Shown here: positions 12,534 to 24,679 of the stretch, piece after piece
Position numbering within the stretch: the stretch's first letter is position 1
How the letters are laid out: the number at the start of each line of letters is the position of its first letter
Source: Adineta vaga
Taxonomy: Eukaryota > Rotifera
Assembly: GCA_021613535.1 (NCBI GenBank)
Contig: CP075494.1
Location: forward strand, 4,340,001 to 4,404,000
Direction: 5' to 3'
DNA length: 64,000 nt
Notes under the pieces: model-generated
Database searches by the model: none
Told to the model about the DNA's origin: nothing
Seen by the model: the letters and a program-made list of their open reading frames with translations, nothing else
Program-made: the position numbers and the translations under genes

Positions 12534-13631
12534 ATGTCAATGAATACAACGACAAGTAATATCGTTTCATCACAAATATCTAACACAGTTATTGTTCTTA
12601 ATATATTATCAAAGAATTATGTGGTTCATCTTCCATTAATATTAATAATTTTCGGTGTTATTGGATTTATTGGTAATGCTTTAACATACCTTCAATCAGA
12701 ACTTCGATCGAATCCATGTTGCATATACTCATTTTGTAGTTCCATTGCCGATATTATAAATCTTATTTACAATTTATTACCATCCTATTTAAGTGGAGCT
12801 TATGGAATATATATTCCATGGTTTAGATTGCCAAATATGTGCAAGTTTTTTATTTTTTGTCTTGGATTTATACCTCATTTATCAATTAATTTTTTATTAA
12901 TGTCAATTATTGATCGATATGCTTGCACATGTAGTTTAACATCTCGAATACGTCGTCTCAATCAAATCAAAATGGTTCCATGGTTGATTATTATTACGAT
13001 TCTCACGAGTTTTATTTCTTCAATTCGAACTTTAATTCTGTATGAATATCGAACTGGAAGAGGATGTGTAGCCACAAACACATTATTGAATAATATCCTC
13101 TATGCCATAATTAATGGTACAATACAACCAGTGACAATGCTCATCTTTGTTCTACTCACTTTTCGAAATGTTCATAAGAGTCGTCAAAGAGTTGTAAGTG
13201 TATCTGTTCTTCAAAAAAAAAGAATAACCATTTCATTTATATTTGCTTAGGCGGGAATGGGTATATCACAGTCTCATCGAACGCGAAATCAATTTATTAG
13301 CTTGATTTTAGTACAAATATTGGTAACAGGTATAATATCATTACAATGGATAATCATGTATCTCTATTATTTAATACCTGTTACTGTTCCAAGAACATCG
13401 GAACAACAAACAATTGTTAATTTTATTTATTCTTTATCGAATTGTTGTTATTATCTAAACAATGTTAAATCATTTTATTTGTCAATAGCAACATCACATT
13501 TATTTCGTCAAACATTCATCAAAGCCTTAATAAGATTATTACCACGAAATCAACGTCAACGATGGCAACTAACTCAAACAAATGTTCAGATGATGACTTT
13601 AACGAAAATAAATCCACATCGTATAACATGA
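12534..13631 (+). CDS. Rhodopsin-like GPCR (peptide-receptor type)
   Basis: Two exons, 12534-13193 and 13251-13631, are separated by a 57-nt phase-0 intron and encode 346 residues. Seven hydrophobic segments are visible. TM1 has the IGNALTYL motif (Asn of GN). TM3 begins after a Cys (MCKFF) and ends in DRYACT, the G-protein-coupling DRY box. TM5 ends in FRNVHKSRQR, typical of receptors near the FMRFamide/peptide-receptor branch. TM7 is NCCYYLNNVKSFYLSIATSHLFRQTF. The final tail is Gln/Arg-rich. The N-terminus has N-glycosylation sites (NTT, and NTT-like). The ligand cannot be predicted. The coding sequence is intact and the start ATG is the first in frame. Confidence 0.88.
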
Positions 13632-13866
13632 TGTACAGTGAAAACAATATATCAAGTATAATTTAAAAGACCTTATATTACTCTAATCTATATGTTGTTC
13701 GTATCATCAATATAACGGTTTCTGTACCACAATATAAAAATTTGGGAGATAGTATATACGTATATTTTTATGCTTCTCAAATAAACCATCACTATACTGT
13801 ATTTTCTTCGTCTTCCATATAATATTCAGCCTATACGATATTACTAAGTCAGAGATTATACACATC

Positions 13867-14732
13867 TCAAGTTGGTAATCGAAGATATTTATTCATTGAA
13901 CGTCGTGGCGGAATGATGGCATCAAAAGCTGCGAATAGAGTCTTGCCATTTACATTTCCTTCTTTACGTTCTACTGACCAACCTTTATACCATGGCATAT
14001 TTTCCGATGCTTCAATCATATTATCACCATGCCATCCAGAAATAGGAACAAAAGCAATCGTTTCTGGTTGATAACCAATTTTTTTCATATATGAAGATAA
14101 TTCATGTTTGATTTCATTAAAACGTGCTTCAGAAAATGCTGGTTCAGTTAAATCCATTTTATTGACAATAACAATCATCTGTTTTACGCCTAATGTATAT
14201 ACTAATAGAGTATGTTCACGAGTTTGACCTGCTCTTGAAAAACCAGCTTCAAATTCACCAACACTAGCTGCTACTACCAATAGTGCACAATCAGCCTAGA
14301 CACATAATATGAATTCTTCATTGTGAACTATAAATGAATATAGAGATGTGTATACCTGCGAAGTACCAGTTATCATATCCTTTACAAGATCATTACGAGT
14401 TGGAACATCGATAACATTTATAACATTTGAATTGGTTTCGAATTGAGGAAGTGAATTATCGATTGTTATATCACGTTCTCTAGAAGATCTCAATTTATTC
14501 ATGATCCATAGATATTTAAATGAACCTTTGCCCATCTATTCAATATTTCAAATATATATAATATTAGAGTTTTTAAAAAAATCATTACTTCAATAGCTTC
14601 TTTTTCATATCTTTCGAATATTTGTCTATCGATACCACCACATTTGTAAATTAAATGAACAGATGTCGTCGATTTTCCTGAATCTACATGACCAATAACA
14701 ATAACATTTATACGTGTTTTATCTTTATTCAT
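13867..14732 (-). pseudogene. Truncated eEF1A-like paralogue (GTPase domain only)
   Basis: Exons 14732-14589, 14535-14356 and 14295-13867 join in frame to 250 residues that match domain 1 of elongation factor 1-alpha: G1 [40 protein letters not shown]4 NKMD, and the SGWHGDNM region. Breaks from the family: the switch-1 segment reads RDITIDNS instead of RGITIDIS, and G3 DAPGH reads DVPTR, losing the Gly and the catalytic His. Domains 2 and 3, which hold aminoacyl-tRNA, are absent. The stop at 13867-13869 sits exactly where the family continues with QDVY, and the bases after the stop still read DVYN before a second stop. So this is a decayed or repurposed copy that cannot perform normal elongation. 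The open GTPase frame leaves room for a regulatory role. Confidence 0.85.
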
Positions 14733-15791
14733 CGAATGCAACAATTCAATTCAACGAGTCGACTAGCAGATTTATTGTTATTTAGTATGACGGCATATTT
14801 CACAATTGTTTACGTCAAAAACTAAAAGAAATGAACTCACTTTTTCGAAAAAATATTTTTGCTTATATATATATGAGTCATAAAGAAGTTTTGTTTTTTT
14901 CTTTTGTATTGAGAGTCTGTTGAATAAAGTTGGTTGGGCAATAACAGTCGTTGTAGGTGCAATTCTTTCTGATGTGTTGTTATTCTGGTACATGACCATC
15001 TAATGGCGTTTTTTTTTCAACACACTGCTAAATGTTAATCAAAACAAATAAATGCACGAAACTATGCTGCTTATTATTCAGTAAATTTCGAAAATAGGAT
15101 GATTGCTTCTCCATCAGATCCCTATGGAAGGACAGAAAGCAGAAGTTGATCAAATGTTACGGTTTGTCACACAAAATTAACTCGATGAAATAACTTCATT
15201 TGTAGAGTAGTCTCAATACAACAGTTAAATCTATATATAAACCAATTAAGTACTCTCGATGTACTACACATATAATAATCATCTTCGCGAGTTGTTTATG
15301 AAAGATGTGGGCTCACTTACGTTTGTTCCTTGCTATCATCAATTGTGCAGATATTACCATCTTATTCATTTCAAATTTCTTTCATATAATTTTTCGATAA
15401 AAACTTTCATTGAACGCCGATAACATTTGATAAATTACTTGGATGTATGAAATAATCGAGACCACTTCCATTCTAATATATCGTTGTGAGTCGTTATATC
15501 ATGAGAAAAAAGAACGAGTAGATGATTCAGTTATGATTAATATTGTCAGTTACGACTGGAATGTACTTTTAGAAGAATAAATCATACACATACGTACAGG
15601 AGATGTAGAAAACATAAAGAAATGACTGAATTTTGTTTACATCACCTTATCATTCTATAAAATAGTACATTTACGATGTACTTTTAAAGAAGAAGAACGA
15701 TGACGCATAACCAATAAACGTATGCTTTGTAACTTTAGATATAAAAGCATGGATCCAACGTAGACGATGTATGTCTATTTCAACTTAAAAA
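14733..15791. other. No gene recognised
   Basis: A 73-codon minus-strand frame near 14778-14999 was examined and lacks family features. The rest is AT-rich flank of the dioxygenase gene. Confidence 0.45.
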
Positions 15792-16909
15792 ATGAATCCA
15801 AACTCAATCTTTTCTACAGTTTTGGTTATATGTCTCATTTACCTCTCACCAAATTCCGTTCAAGGTTAGAATTATTAATTCACGAATGAATACTGTTAAT
15901 AATCTTCTGTATTTTATTTCGTATAGGATCGGATCGTTGTCGTCGAGCAACGTCAACATGTATTCTTACGCCTGAAACAACGGAAGGTCCATATTCATGG
16001 AATACAACGTTGATGCGTCAAAATATCTCGTAAATATATCATCACTGGAACAACTATTTTACTCAACAATTTCTCTTTGTTTTGTTTTTCAGAGAAGATC
16101 GTGCAGGAATTCCATTTCGATTATTTGCAACAGTTATGAATATCAATACATGTGAACCTATTGCAAATGCAGCTGTCGAAATTTGGCATTGTGATGCACT
16201 TGGTATTTATTCTCATTTCATTCAAGCAAGTAGTAATGTACAAAATGCTAAAACTGATAATTCAACTTATCTTAGAGGTAAGAAGATACTTTTGATGTAT
16301 CCATGACAATTCTCATTCTCTCGTGACTAATGAATTGCAGGTATGCAATTAACGAATGCAAGTGGTACTGCTACATTTGATACGATCTATCCAGGTTGGT
16401 ATGTATCTCGTGCGACACATATTCATGTACGTGTTCATCTGAATGGTATTTACGTCACATCCACTGGTTATTACTCCAGTGGAAGTCTTGTCAAAACTGG
16501 TCAATTATTTTTTAATGATTCATTAACTGATTTAGTTGCAAAACAAACACCTTATTCAACTCATTCAATTACACGTACATTAAATAGTGTTGATTCAATC
16601 TATAAAAGTAGTACGGTTACATTGATGGATATCCAATATGTAAATTCAGTAAATGGATTATCAGGTGGTTTGGTTACATCAGCAACACTTGGTATTTCTT
16701 CTTCTTCTTCTTCTTCTTCTTCTTCATCATCATCATCATCTGTTTCATCTTCAACAACAGAAGCGTCATCATTAAGTACAACTGCATCAACAAAATCGTC
16801 ATCAACTACAGCTTCAACTACTAAGACGACATCCAGATCAACTACAGTACGAACAACAACGACACGCCGTGCATCAATAGGTGGTCAGAATAACCAACAA
16901 CGACCATGA
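15792..16909 (+). CDS. Secreted intradiol ring-cleavage dioxygenase-like protein with Ser/Thr tail
   Basis: Exons 15792-15864, 15927-16029, 16093-16277 and 16341-16909 give 309 residues. Residues 1-25 are a signal peptide (SIFSTVLVICLIYLSPNSVQG). The core follows intradiol (catechol/protocatechuate-type) dioxygenases: TPETTEGPYSWN near residue 45, FRLFATVMNINTCEPIANAAVEIWHCDALGIYS-type beta sandwich, GMQLTNASGTATFDTIYPGWY and RATHIHVRVHLNG. The non-haem Fe(III) ligands expected in the family, two Tyr and two His, can be placed at GPY, YPGWY and the two His of THIH. Expected reaction: oxygen-dependent ring opening of catechols between the hydroxyls. A poly-Ser run (TCT/TCA repeats, 16697-16742) leads into a Ser/Thr-rich, probably glycosylated, tail. 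This secreted form is known from fungi and bacteria and from a few animals by horizontal transfer. The introns show it is now a eukaryotic gene. Confidence 0.85.
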
Positions 16910-17469
16910 GAGCGATTGTTTTGATAAATATTCCGTTTGTTGTTGTCCATCGAACTGACTATTTTAATACAGATGGTTTTTTTTTAATATGCTTTTTAAA
17001 TTGTAACTTGGTAAATATTTCTTTCTGATAAACAATTCGAAGATGTCCTTTTTTTTAATCAGTTGAATCTTTCTGGATATTCATTTTCATAAATGATAAG
17101 TATGTTGATTAAGCATGCTTCATTTCGATATTTTTTTCTAAAATAATGATTGAATTCTTGAATTAAAATTATTTCTTATGCATTCACAATTGATTCTGCT
17201 TAAAACAATCAAATATGATTATCGTTTACACGAACTATTTCTATCAGCCAACATCCTCACTCACACCCGCAAAATACATTTCTTTACGATACGAAACGAT
17301 ATTATTCAGAAATCATTGTTGTAACGATGACGATGTTTCTCGTTTGACATCATATCTATGTAGAATATTTTACATCTGGTCAGTTTATACTGCTTTCTCA
17401 CGATGCTTCATCATTCTTTTATTTCCACAATAAATATTACGATTTTTTCCTTCATTCTTAATACTGATC
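16910..17469. other. No gene recognised
   Basis: Intergenic between two plus-strand secreted-protein genes. Several T-runs occur downstream of 16909. A 72-codon frame at 17215 lacks any protein features. Confidence 0.5.
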
Positions 17470-17949
17470 ATGTTTCACCCAATGACAATTTCGGTTTTCT
17501 TTGTTACACTGATTATTATATCGCATGTGTACAGTATTGAAGATTCGTGTGGTGCTGGATTCAATTTATATAGCGGATGCAGTGGAACAATTACTACTTC
17601 CAGAGATTGCAAAACTTCTAAACTTAATTTGGGTAATACGACTATAACAACGTGTAATCCTGTTGGATTATTTTGGTCCTATCCAACTGATAATTTAACG
17701 TTAACAATTGAAACATTATTTACGAAAGAACATCGAGCTTATAAAATTGTAATTGATAATAAACAATTAAGTGGAGCTATTTCACATGTTTATCGAATTA
17801 TTAATGGTAAAGAAACAGAAGTTACAACAACTGATGAAAAACTTTTTCAAACTTCAGATACCAATTACCAAGTAATTCTTAAACTTCAAGGTCCTCCAAC
17901 TATATACTACTACGGAGTATTCATTGATTACCAAGTTATCGAAATATAA
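17470..17949 (+). CDS. Small secreted protein, unknown family
   Basis: 159 residues, one exon. An N-terminal signal peptide (TISVFFVTLIIISHVYS, cleavage after about residue 22) is followed by a Cys-containing, Thr-rich beta-type domain: C-GAGFNLYSGC, SRDC, TTCNPVG, then strands such as LTIETLFTKEH and YYGVFIDYQVIEI at the C-terminus. Two NxT sites are present. There is no recognisable enzymatic motif. A decayed second copy of part of it (LTIET..FT) lies about 650 bp downstream, so the gene has been duplicated. The first ATG with an adjacent hydrophobic stretch was taken as the start. Confidence 0.7.
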   Translation: MFHPMTISVFFVTLIIISHVYSIEDSCGAGFNLYSGCSGTITTSRDCKTSKLNLGNTTITTCNPVGLFWSYPTDNLTLTIETLFTKEHRAYKIVIDNKQLSGAISHVYRIINGKETEVTTTDEKLFQTSDTNYQVILKLQGPPTIYYYGVFIDYQVIEI

Positions 17950-19325
17950 TCTGATTGATAAAAAGTATTGAACTTCAGAAGAAAAAATTAAAATAAATGT
18001 ATTTCATTTCATATGAACCATATAAAAATAACTTAACTTACTGTCTAATTAAGCATCAGTCTAGGAAATAACAGCATGCTGATAAAAACGAATGAATTCA
18101 AATAGTTACTTAAGAAAAGTCTCACAGGACTGTATTATTTAATCAGAATAAAAATGCTATTGAAAAATGATCCTGATATACAAAGACCTATAACTTATGT
18201 AAATTATCAGCGGTTATCAACTGATGAACAAAAAGCATTCGTTGATCTTTGTCATCTATGATATCAGTCAAGTACAACATCAACTCACTTTCGCCGATAC
18301 TTGTATTTCAACATGCATTAGATCAATCTATGTATTATAGTCAGTTTAACATTAACTATTGAAACACCATTTACCAGAAAACTATGAGAGATGCGTATGC
18401 TATAAATTATTCGCCAAGAATGAATAAGAGAATGTAGCATTCGTCAACTATGGGTTTTTTTCGGTGAATTCATAGAGACTGTTATTTTAATTCACGATTC
18501 GTTTGGAAGTATTGTGTAATAAAGAAGGATTCATGTTTTGTATTTCAAGAGCAAAAGAAAAATAAACAATGGTATTCTTCCCACATAATAATATAAAGCA
18601 CAGCATGAGAAACTCGTTACGTACACAACAGCATTCTTTTAATACACGAAAAGAAATGTTTTTTTTGAATTAAGTAAGATTTTATGAAATATCGAAATGG
18701 AAAAATACACAGTATGTCTGACCGGTTAACTACTATACAAAGTCAATAAAAAGGATTCTTCATCATTTGAAATTTAATTTTTCTCAGAGCGAGATTGGAA
18801 GAAAACTGTTTCATGTCAATATTTCTACTGTACACGAAGTAAGCAATAGGCATTCATTTTGAAATTTTACTCGATTTCGAACACATTAAAATACAAGTTG
18901 AATTAGTACAGGTAAGAAACGATTCAAATAATTGATTGCATATATACAATAGATATCAGTTGAAGTAACGAATTCACTCACTCATAAACAGTATCAATAC
19001 ATGTATATCTGTATTGGTTCCAGGCTCTCAAAACTTTCATATACTATAGTCTCTAACGCAGTAATTTACAATGTACAGAAATCGTATCTAGAACACTACA
19101 ACAATTGAACTACGTACAAAACTCTACTAATATTATATAGACAAGTACAACTTTTTCTTTATGAACGTCATCATCGACCCTAACCGTATAGAGCCGCATT
19201 GAATATTCGTTGAAATAACATCATTAATACTAGAAACAGCACTGAGTAAGGTTGATTTAGTTTTAATATTTGATTTCAGATATAAACTCAAAGCTATCCA
19301 AATATTTTATTGAAATAAATACAAC
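17950..19325. other. No intact gene
   Basis: Apart from the relic at 18343-18410, one 35-codon frame at 18154-18261 (MLLKNDPDIQRP..., ending TGA) reads like coding sequence, but no continuation was found. The remainder is AT-rich flank of the large membrane-protein gene. Confidence 0.45.
18343..18410 (+). pseudogene. Decayed fragment of the 17470-17949 gene
   Basis: The segment reads SLTIETPFTRK and then hits TGA. It aligns with LTLTIETLFTKEHRAYK of the intact gene both in protein and in bases (for example attgaaacaccatttacc against attgaaacattatttacg). Nothing else of the gene could be traced with confidence, so this is the remnant of a tandem duplicate. Confidence 0.5.
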
Positions 19326-22103
19326 ATGCATTCATTTACTGAACCAACTCTTTCTTCATCAGCTAAAAAAACTAGTGATGAAAAACGATCGGATTATTTA
19401 CGGCAACATCTTACGAAAAGTCCAACTGTACATCCGATGCCATCAGTTGCAAATAGTCGATCACCATCAAAAGCTGCCTCACCCCTATCATCTCATGCCA
19501 ATCAATTCAAATACATGATTATGATGGGTAGTGAAAAAAATAACCAGAATGATTCATTGTTTAGAGAAAACAGCTATATATCTAACAATCCAAATGCGTC
19601 GATTGAAGGAGTTGTTTTTGATATTATCAACAAAGATTTAGGAAATGATCAAACAAAATCTTTACCAATGAAAATTGCTGTAGTATCGAATAATAAGATT
19701 GTCGATGATTATCAAAAGTCAATTGATTCCGTAATACATCAATCATCATCCATACTTTATATATTAATAATACCACAATTGCCCACACCTGCCTCAACAA
19801 CGAACGGGTATGTAACAGAAGTTTTTTCGAAAGTAAAGTGATTTATTTTTTATTCTAGTTCATTAAGCGCAGATCAGAAAACGTTGATTCAATCATTTAA
19901 ATATCATTCATTTAGCAACGCAAATCACATATTCATCTATCATGCTAATGAAAAAGGAGAAGAATCATCAACACAATCAAAGCAAATTTCAAATCGATTT
20001 TTTATTTTACGAGATGTTCATCCAGAATTAACACTGGAATTAATTCGTAAAAAGGTTAAAGAAGAAAAACTAAATGACACAGGTGATCAACATATATGGT
20101 ACAATCGAAAATGTCTAACAACAACAAACGAATCGGTTCACTTAGAACATTTTCGAAATCAGTATAAAATTGATGCAAATCGATCAATTATTTCCTTTCA
20201 TTTACAAAAAAAGCAAGGTGACGATGCAGCGAAAATCGAGAAAGATATAGATGTGCATTTCGATGCATTTATATTGTTTATACGGCTGTCACTGGAAGAT
20301 ATTATATTTAATGAGCAATATGCAGAACGAATGCAACAATTTTTTACCTGGTGCGATAGAGACAAATCAAATACGTTAGAAAGACAAGAAGTTGAAATTG
20401 GTCTCTTGACAATATTGAAACTAATGATTAACACTGAAGAACATCAATCATTAGATATTCCAGGGGTAAAAACGAAGAAAAAGTTAACATTTACAGCTTA
20501 TGATTTACTACCTATTTGCGATCTACCAACGCGACAATGGACAGTTGAACAATTCAAATGTTTACTTTTGGATACTCTTGTGGAGCATAGTAAATATAAC
20601 TGTCTTTTCGAATCTTCTGCAGCCAACCAAGATTTGAAATCCTTATATGACGATGTTCAACAGGAATATTTGAAGCCGTTGAAGGAAACAATAAGTACCA
20701 AATTGTTCATACCAAAAATAAGTGAATTGAAAATAGTTCCATGGAAACAAATATTTAAAGCTATTGGAATTGCTATAATGGCACTACTTTTCCTACCCAT
20801 TTTTGTTTTTTATGTGTTTAGATATCTCATTCGAGATATAGATTTTAAAGGGCAACTTCTTTTAAAAATCGTAATCTACGCAATGGTTGTGGTACTGATG
20901 GTTCTCTCCATAGTTATGTACATCGACTACGTCGGCATCATAATCTATCATTATTTTGCAAGTGAAATTAACTACTGGAATATTACTTTTCTCGAAGCAT
21001 ATTGGCCGTTTGTGCTGCATGTATATGCGATTTTAATGCTTGGAATGTTCTGTTATCACAATTTTATATTCGAAGGAAAAAGACAGAAACAATTACTTGT
21101 AGAGCGTCGTTATGAGGATTCACGGTATGACGTTTATGCGAAAAATGCAGTGCCTATTCCAACCAACATACTAGAACCACCCAAAGATTCTGATGGGTCT
21201 TGTAAAGACATTCTATTAGCATGGTTGGGTATCTTCATTTATATGGGCATAGCAATCACCCGTGTGTTTATGCCAGAAGTATTGCGTAAGCATGCTTCTC
21301 AAATTCAATTCAATCCATCACCAACGCTCAATTATACGAATATGCCTTGGACTGGACAGATTGTTCTATACTCGTATTGGGGAGCAGGACTAGTTTATAA
21401 TTTCTACTTTTACGGAATGATTTTAGCAGCCTTGGTGTATTACATCAAATTAGCGACACAGGTGAACCAAATTATGGCTAGTGTAACGAATAACGATCGT
21501 TTTATTGAGCACAATTCTGATGCCTATTATAATCTAAAGAAACCGACGAATGTCGACTACTTTCTTAGTCGATTCAAAAGAGAAGTAGCGAATACAGATT
21601 CTCACGGTTATTATCTGGCTACAATCTCTTACGCACTCGTTATAGATGCAATCTTTATATTGATCGCAGCATTTCGTCTATTATTTGTAACTACTACAGT
21701 GAATGCGCTTACCGTTTTACTGCTGGTCGATATTATATGTCTTTCTGAGATGATTATTGCATTTGTGATGATTGTTGCTAGTATCAACCAAAGAATAACA
21801 ACGGATGCTCAGCAACTTATTAAACGAACCATAACGGAAACAACAGCAAAGTTAATCAGTATAAGATTATTGAAAGAAAAAACAGAAAATGATGAACAGG
21901 AAGAAGAAGCATTGGATAATGGAATTGAATATCTATCAGCCATGGCGGATTTCATTGAGAATGAGAAAAAAAGTTACTGTATATATCTTTTCCATTTAAT
22001 TGTGATCGACATGGATATAGTTATTAGAATTGCGGTATCTGCTCTCGTTGGCATAGTTTCGTCAGTATTCACATTTATCAAAAGTAAATCGCTTTTGGCA
22101 TAA
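19326..22103 (+). CDS. Multi-pass membrane protein with EF-hand, unknown family
   Basis: Exons 19326-19807 and 19859-22103 (51-nt intron, phase 2) give 908 residues. The N-terminal third is soluble: a Ser/Pro-rich leader, then an alpha/beta region. Near residue 325 a canonical EF-hand loop is visible, DRDKSNTLERQE, with Asp/Asp/Ser/Thr/Glu at positions 1, 3, 5, 7 and 12, so calcium binding is likely. From about residue 450 there are seven or eight hydrophobic segments (IGIAIMALLFLPIFVFYVF, VIYAMVVVLMVLSIVMYI, FVLHVYAILMLGMFCY, LAWLGIFIYMGIAITRVF, GLVYNFYFYGMILAALVYYI, two near YALVIDAIFILIAAF, and a C-terminal one). It might be a transporter, channel or scramblase-like protein, but no signature motif was recognised and the family is left open. 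Confidence 0.8.
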
Positions 22104-23643
22104 TAAACTTCTTTATATTGTTAAAACTGATTTTTGAAACTTTTATTTTTTTTTTGAGTACTCCATTAAAATAAATAAAACATTTACTGTGATATATCTG
22201 AACGATGCAATTTCACTCTCTGTATGCCCCTAGCTTGCATCATGATCATTTCATCTTGCACTATATAACATAATTATTCTCTTTACGTGATTCATCCATC
22301 TGCTCAACATAAAAAGAACGACAGAGAAAAACATTCTGATAAGAACAACGCGTATTGTTTTTTATACAACGTAATTCTTTTTCTTCTTTCAAGTCAACAA
22401 TATATGATTAGAAAAGTGAAGAAGTTCACCGAAGCCGTATTTGGTTATTGCTTTTTTTTTCACCTAAAATTTCTTTCATCCACACCCACACCCTTCAGAT
22501 GTACATCGATCGATAATTTGAAGACAATTATTGAAACATCATTTACTCAAAAATAATGATCACATACACTCCAATGAAATGAAAGAGAGTTCAAAAAAAG
22601 AAAATTTTATATGTTGATCGAATAAGTGAGGATTGAAATACTTAATTATTAAAATGAATCGCGCAATGACAGAAATCTATAATATAATTTATGTTCTTTC
22701 GTTTTTTTTCCTCTTTTATCGTAATTAGGTTTGTTTTTTTTCACATTAAGATTGACAACGGATGAAAAGGCGAACAGGAAGCTTTTATAAATTAGAAAAA
22801 TAATTTATTCTTTCAGAAGCTAATCCTAGAAACAAGCACTTCTGACACGAATATGTTCTTATGGAATATACTTCTCTTTTGAACAAAAATGCGTTTTTCT
22901 GTCTGAAGTACAATATGAAATAAAGCAATATAGTTACTAAAAGATTAGAAACTCCTATAGTGTTACAAATGTTAAATAAAATCATGCATCATAATTATAT
23001 GTATTGGATTTGTCTTCAATTTTTTCATATTTACTCGATTAAATCGTTGCCATAATATTTTACAGTAAGTTTTAGTACCAATTAATCTTTTTCTAGTACT
23101 ATAATAGTATTTGTATTATTCATGCATTGATTTCTTTATTAAATAATTTCGAAATAAAGTTTTTTATTCTCGCTATTCGTGTAGTTCAACGTTGCTTGCT
23201 CATTAGTGACTATATACTAACAACAATTTTATATTCACAATTTACGAGTGCATTTATTCCGAGTTCAGTTCAAATAAAGATTGTATAGCTAACAGTATAA
23301 TGAAAATCTATTTATATAGTCATTCCTTTTTCTTTTGTCATGAATCGTATTAGTATAATGATGAATGCTGTAGCTTCTCTTATAATTATTCACAAAAGTA
23401 CATTGATTAATCCAAGCATGGATTTGAGTAAATCTCCTAGTATTTATTGTAGAGCTGTTCATGACATGTTCTATCTCTGAAAAAAGATTATATCCTTCCA
23501 TTATTCTACTTATAGTCAATTAAATTTGATTTATCTCTTATCAAGAATATCACGCAAAGTAAGTATCTATATAATATGCGATACGAAAGGACGAAACATC
23601 TCATTAATTTCTTTTATATATTGTCATTACATTAGGAGACAAC
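22104..23643. other. No gene; holds an isolated copy of a duplicated upstream block
   Basis: No intact gene recognised. At 22381-22434 the sequence closely matches the region upstream of the Gln/Asn-rich genes at 42484 and 47419 (described separately). The rest is AT-rich. The last few hundred bases precede a GPCR start. Confidence 0.5.
22381..22434 (+). repeat. Third copy of the upstream block of the Gln/Asn-rich genes
   Basis: About 54 bases match 42156-42208 and 47092-47144 with roughly 6-8 differences, including the shared core gattagaaaagtgaagaag. Weaker similarity continues to about 22500 (aaatttctttcatccacac against gaatctctttcacacatac). No Gln/Asn-rich coding sequence follows here. 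It is either a relic of an older duplication or a shared regulatory or transcribed element. Confidence 0.65.
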
Positions 23644-24679
23644 ATGGATCCTTGGATAATATCATTTCTCGGTTATCTTTCACAACAATTGGCTATTTAT
23701 TTAGGAATTACAATGTTAATTGCTGGTTTATTAGGAGGACTATTAACCATTGTTGTATTTCTTAGTCTACATACATTTCGAGAGAATTCTTGTGCATTCT
23801 ATTTAACTATTATGTCAATTTTCAATATTGGAAATTTACTTGGTGGCTTATTTACTCGTATAATTATTAGTGGTTTTGGTATTGATTGGACATTGAGTTC
23901 ACCATTTTATTGTGCATTTCGATGGTATTATCTTTACTTTGGTGTTTTAACGTCATTTTCAATGATTTGTTTTGCAATCATTGATCAATATTTAGCAACA
24001 TGTTCTCATCCTTATTGGCAACAATGGAGTAATATTAAATTTGCTCGTCGTCTATCTTTAGCAGTGATTCTTATATGGCCTATTCTTGGAGTACCTTACA
24101 TGTTCTTTTTTCAAGTTATTGAACAACCATCGTCGCAAAAAAAGATATGTACGAGTGTCAATACAGTTTTTTTCAAATATCATACTTATGTTTATATAAT
24201 TACTCTTTCCGGTATTTTACCGATTTTTATTACAATTTTATTTGGATATTTAGCCTATCAAAATGTTCAAACATTAGCTCATCGAACATTACCATTAGTT
24301 CGACGTGAATTAGATAAACAAATGACAAAAATAGTTCTTACTCAAGTTGTTCATAATGCTTTTGTATCGATTCCTTATGTAGTTATTATTGCAATTATGA
24401 ATAGTCCTTCTGCTCCAACGAATCCAACGACAGTTGCTGTATTACAATTTGCTCTTCTGATCACAATCTATTTGTATTATTTCAATTATATGGTTAGTAA
24501 TTTGATTTTCATAAATCGAAATCTTTTTCTTTATTATGTTTTAGAGTCCATTTTACATTTATTTTGCTTCATCTGAACGATTTCGTCAACAATTATTTTT
24601 TGTTCTATTTAAAATTCATCTGAAACGATGGCGACGAAGAAAAGGACTTGTAGATCAAGGCAATCCGCAGTTTTTATAG
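23644..24679 (+). CDS. Rhodopsin-like GPCR, paralogue of the receptor at 30836-31865
   Basis: Exons 23644-24492 and 24545-24679 (52-nt intron, phase 0) give 327 residues with seven membrane spans. TM1 reads GLLGGLLTIVVF, where the usual GN is GG. The TM3 end reads IDQYLAT in place of DRY. The TM5-loop has FGYLAYQNVQ followed by RRELDKQMTKIVL. TM7, on exon 2, reads SPFYIYFASSERFRQQL, a form of NPxxY with a basic helix 8, and the tail is Lys/Arg-rich. The intron position and the 849-nt first exon are identical to those of the minus-strand receptor at 31865-30836, which marks them as duplicates. The ligand is unknown; peptide-like receptors of this shape are expanded in rotifers. Confidence 0.88.

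Noticed and set aside
14778-14999. 73-codon minus frame upstream of the eEF1A relic
   Set aside because: No similarity to eEF1A, no recognisable features, ends in Phe/Lys-rich sequence.
22287-22556. 89-codon plus frame at the orphan upstream block
   Set aside because: Only the MIRKVKK part is shared with the duplicated flanks; the start codon and the rest do not match, so a protein gene is not supported.
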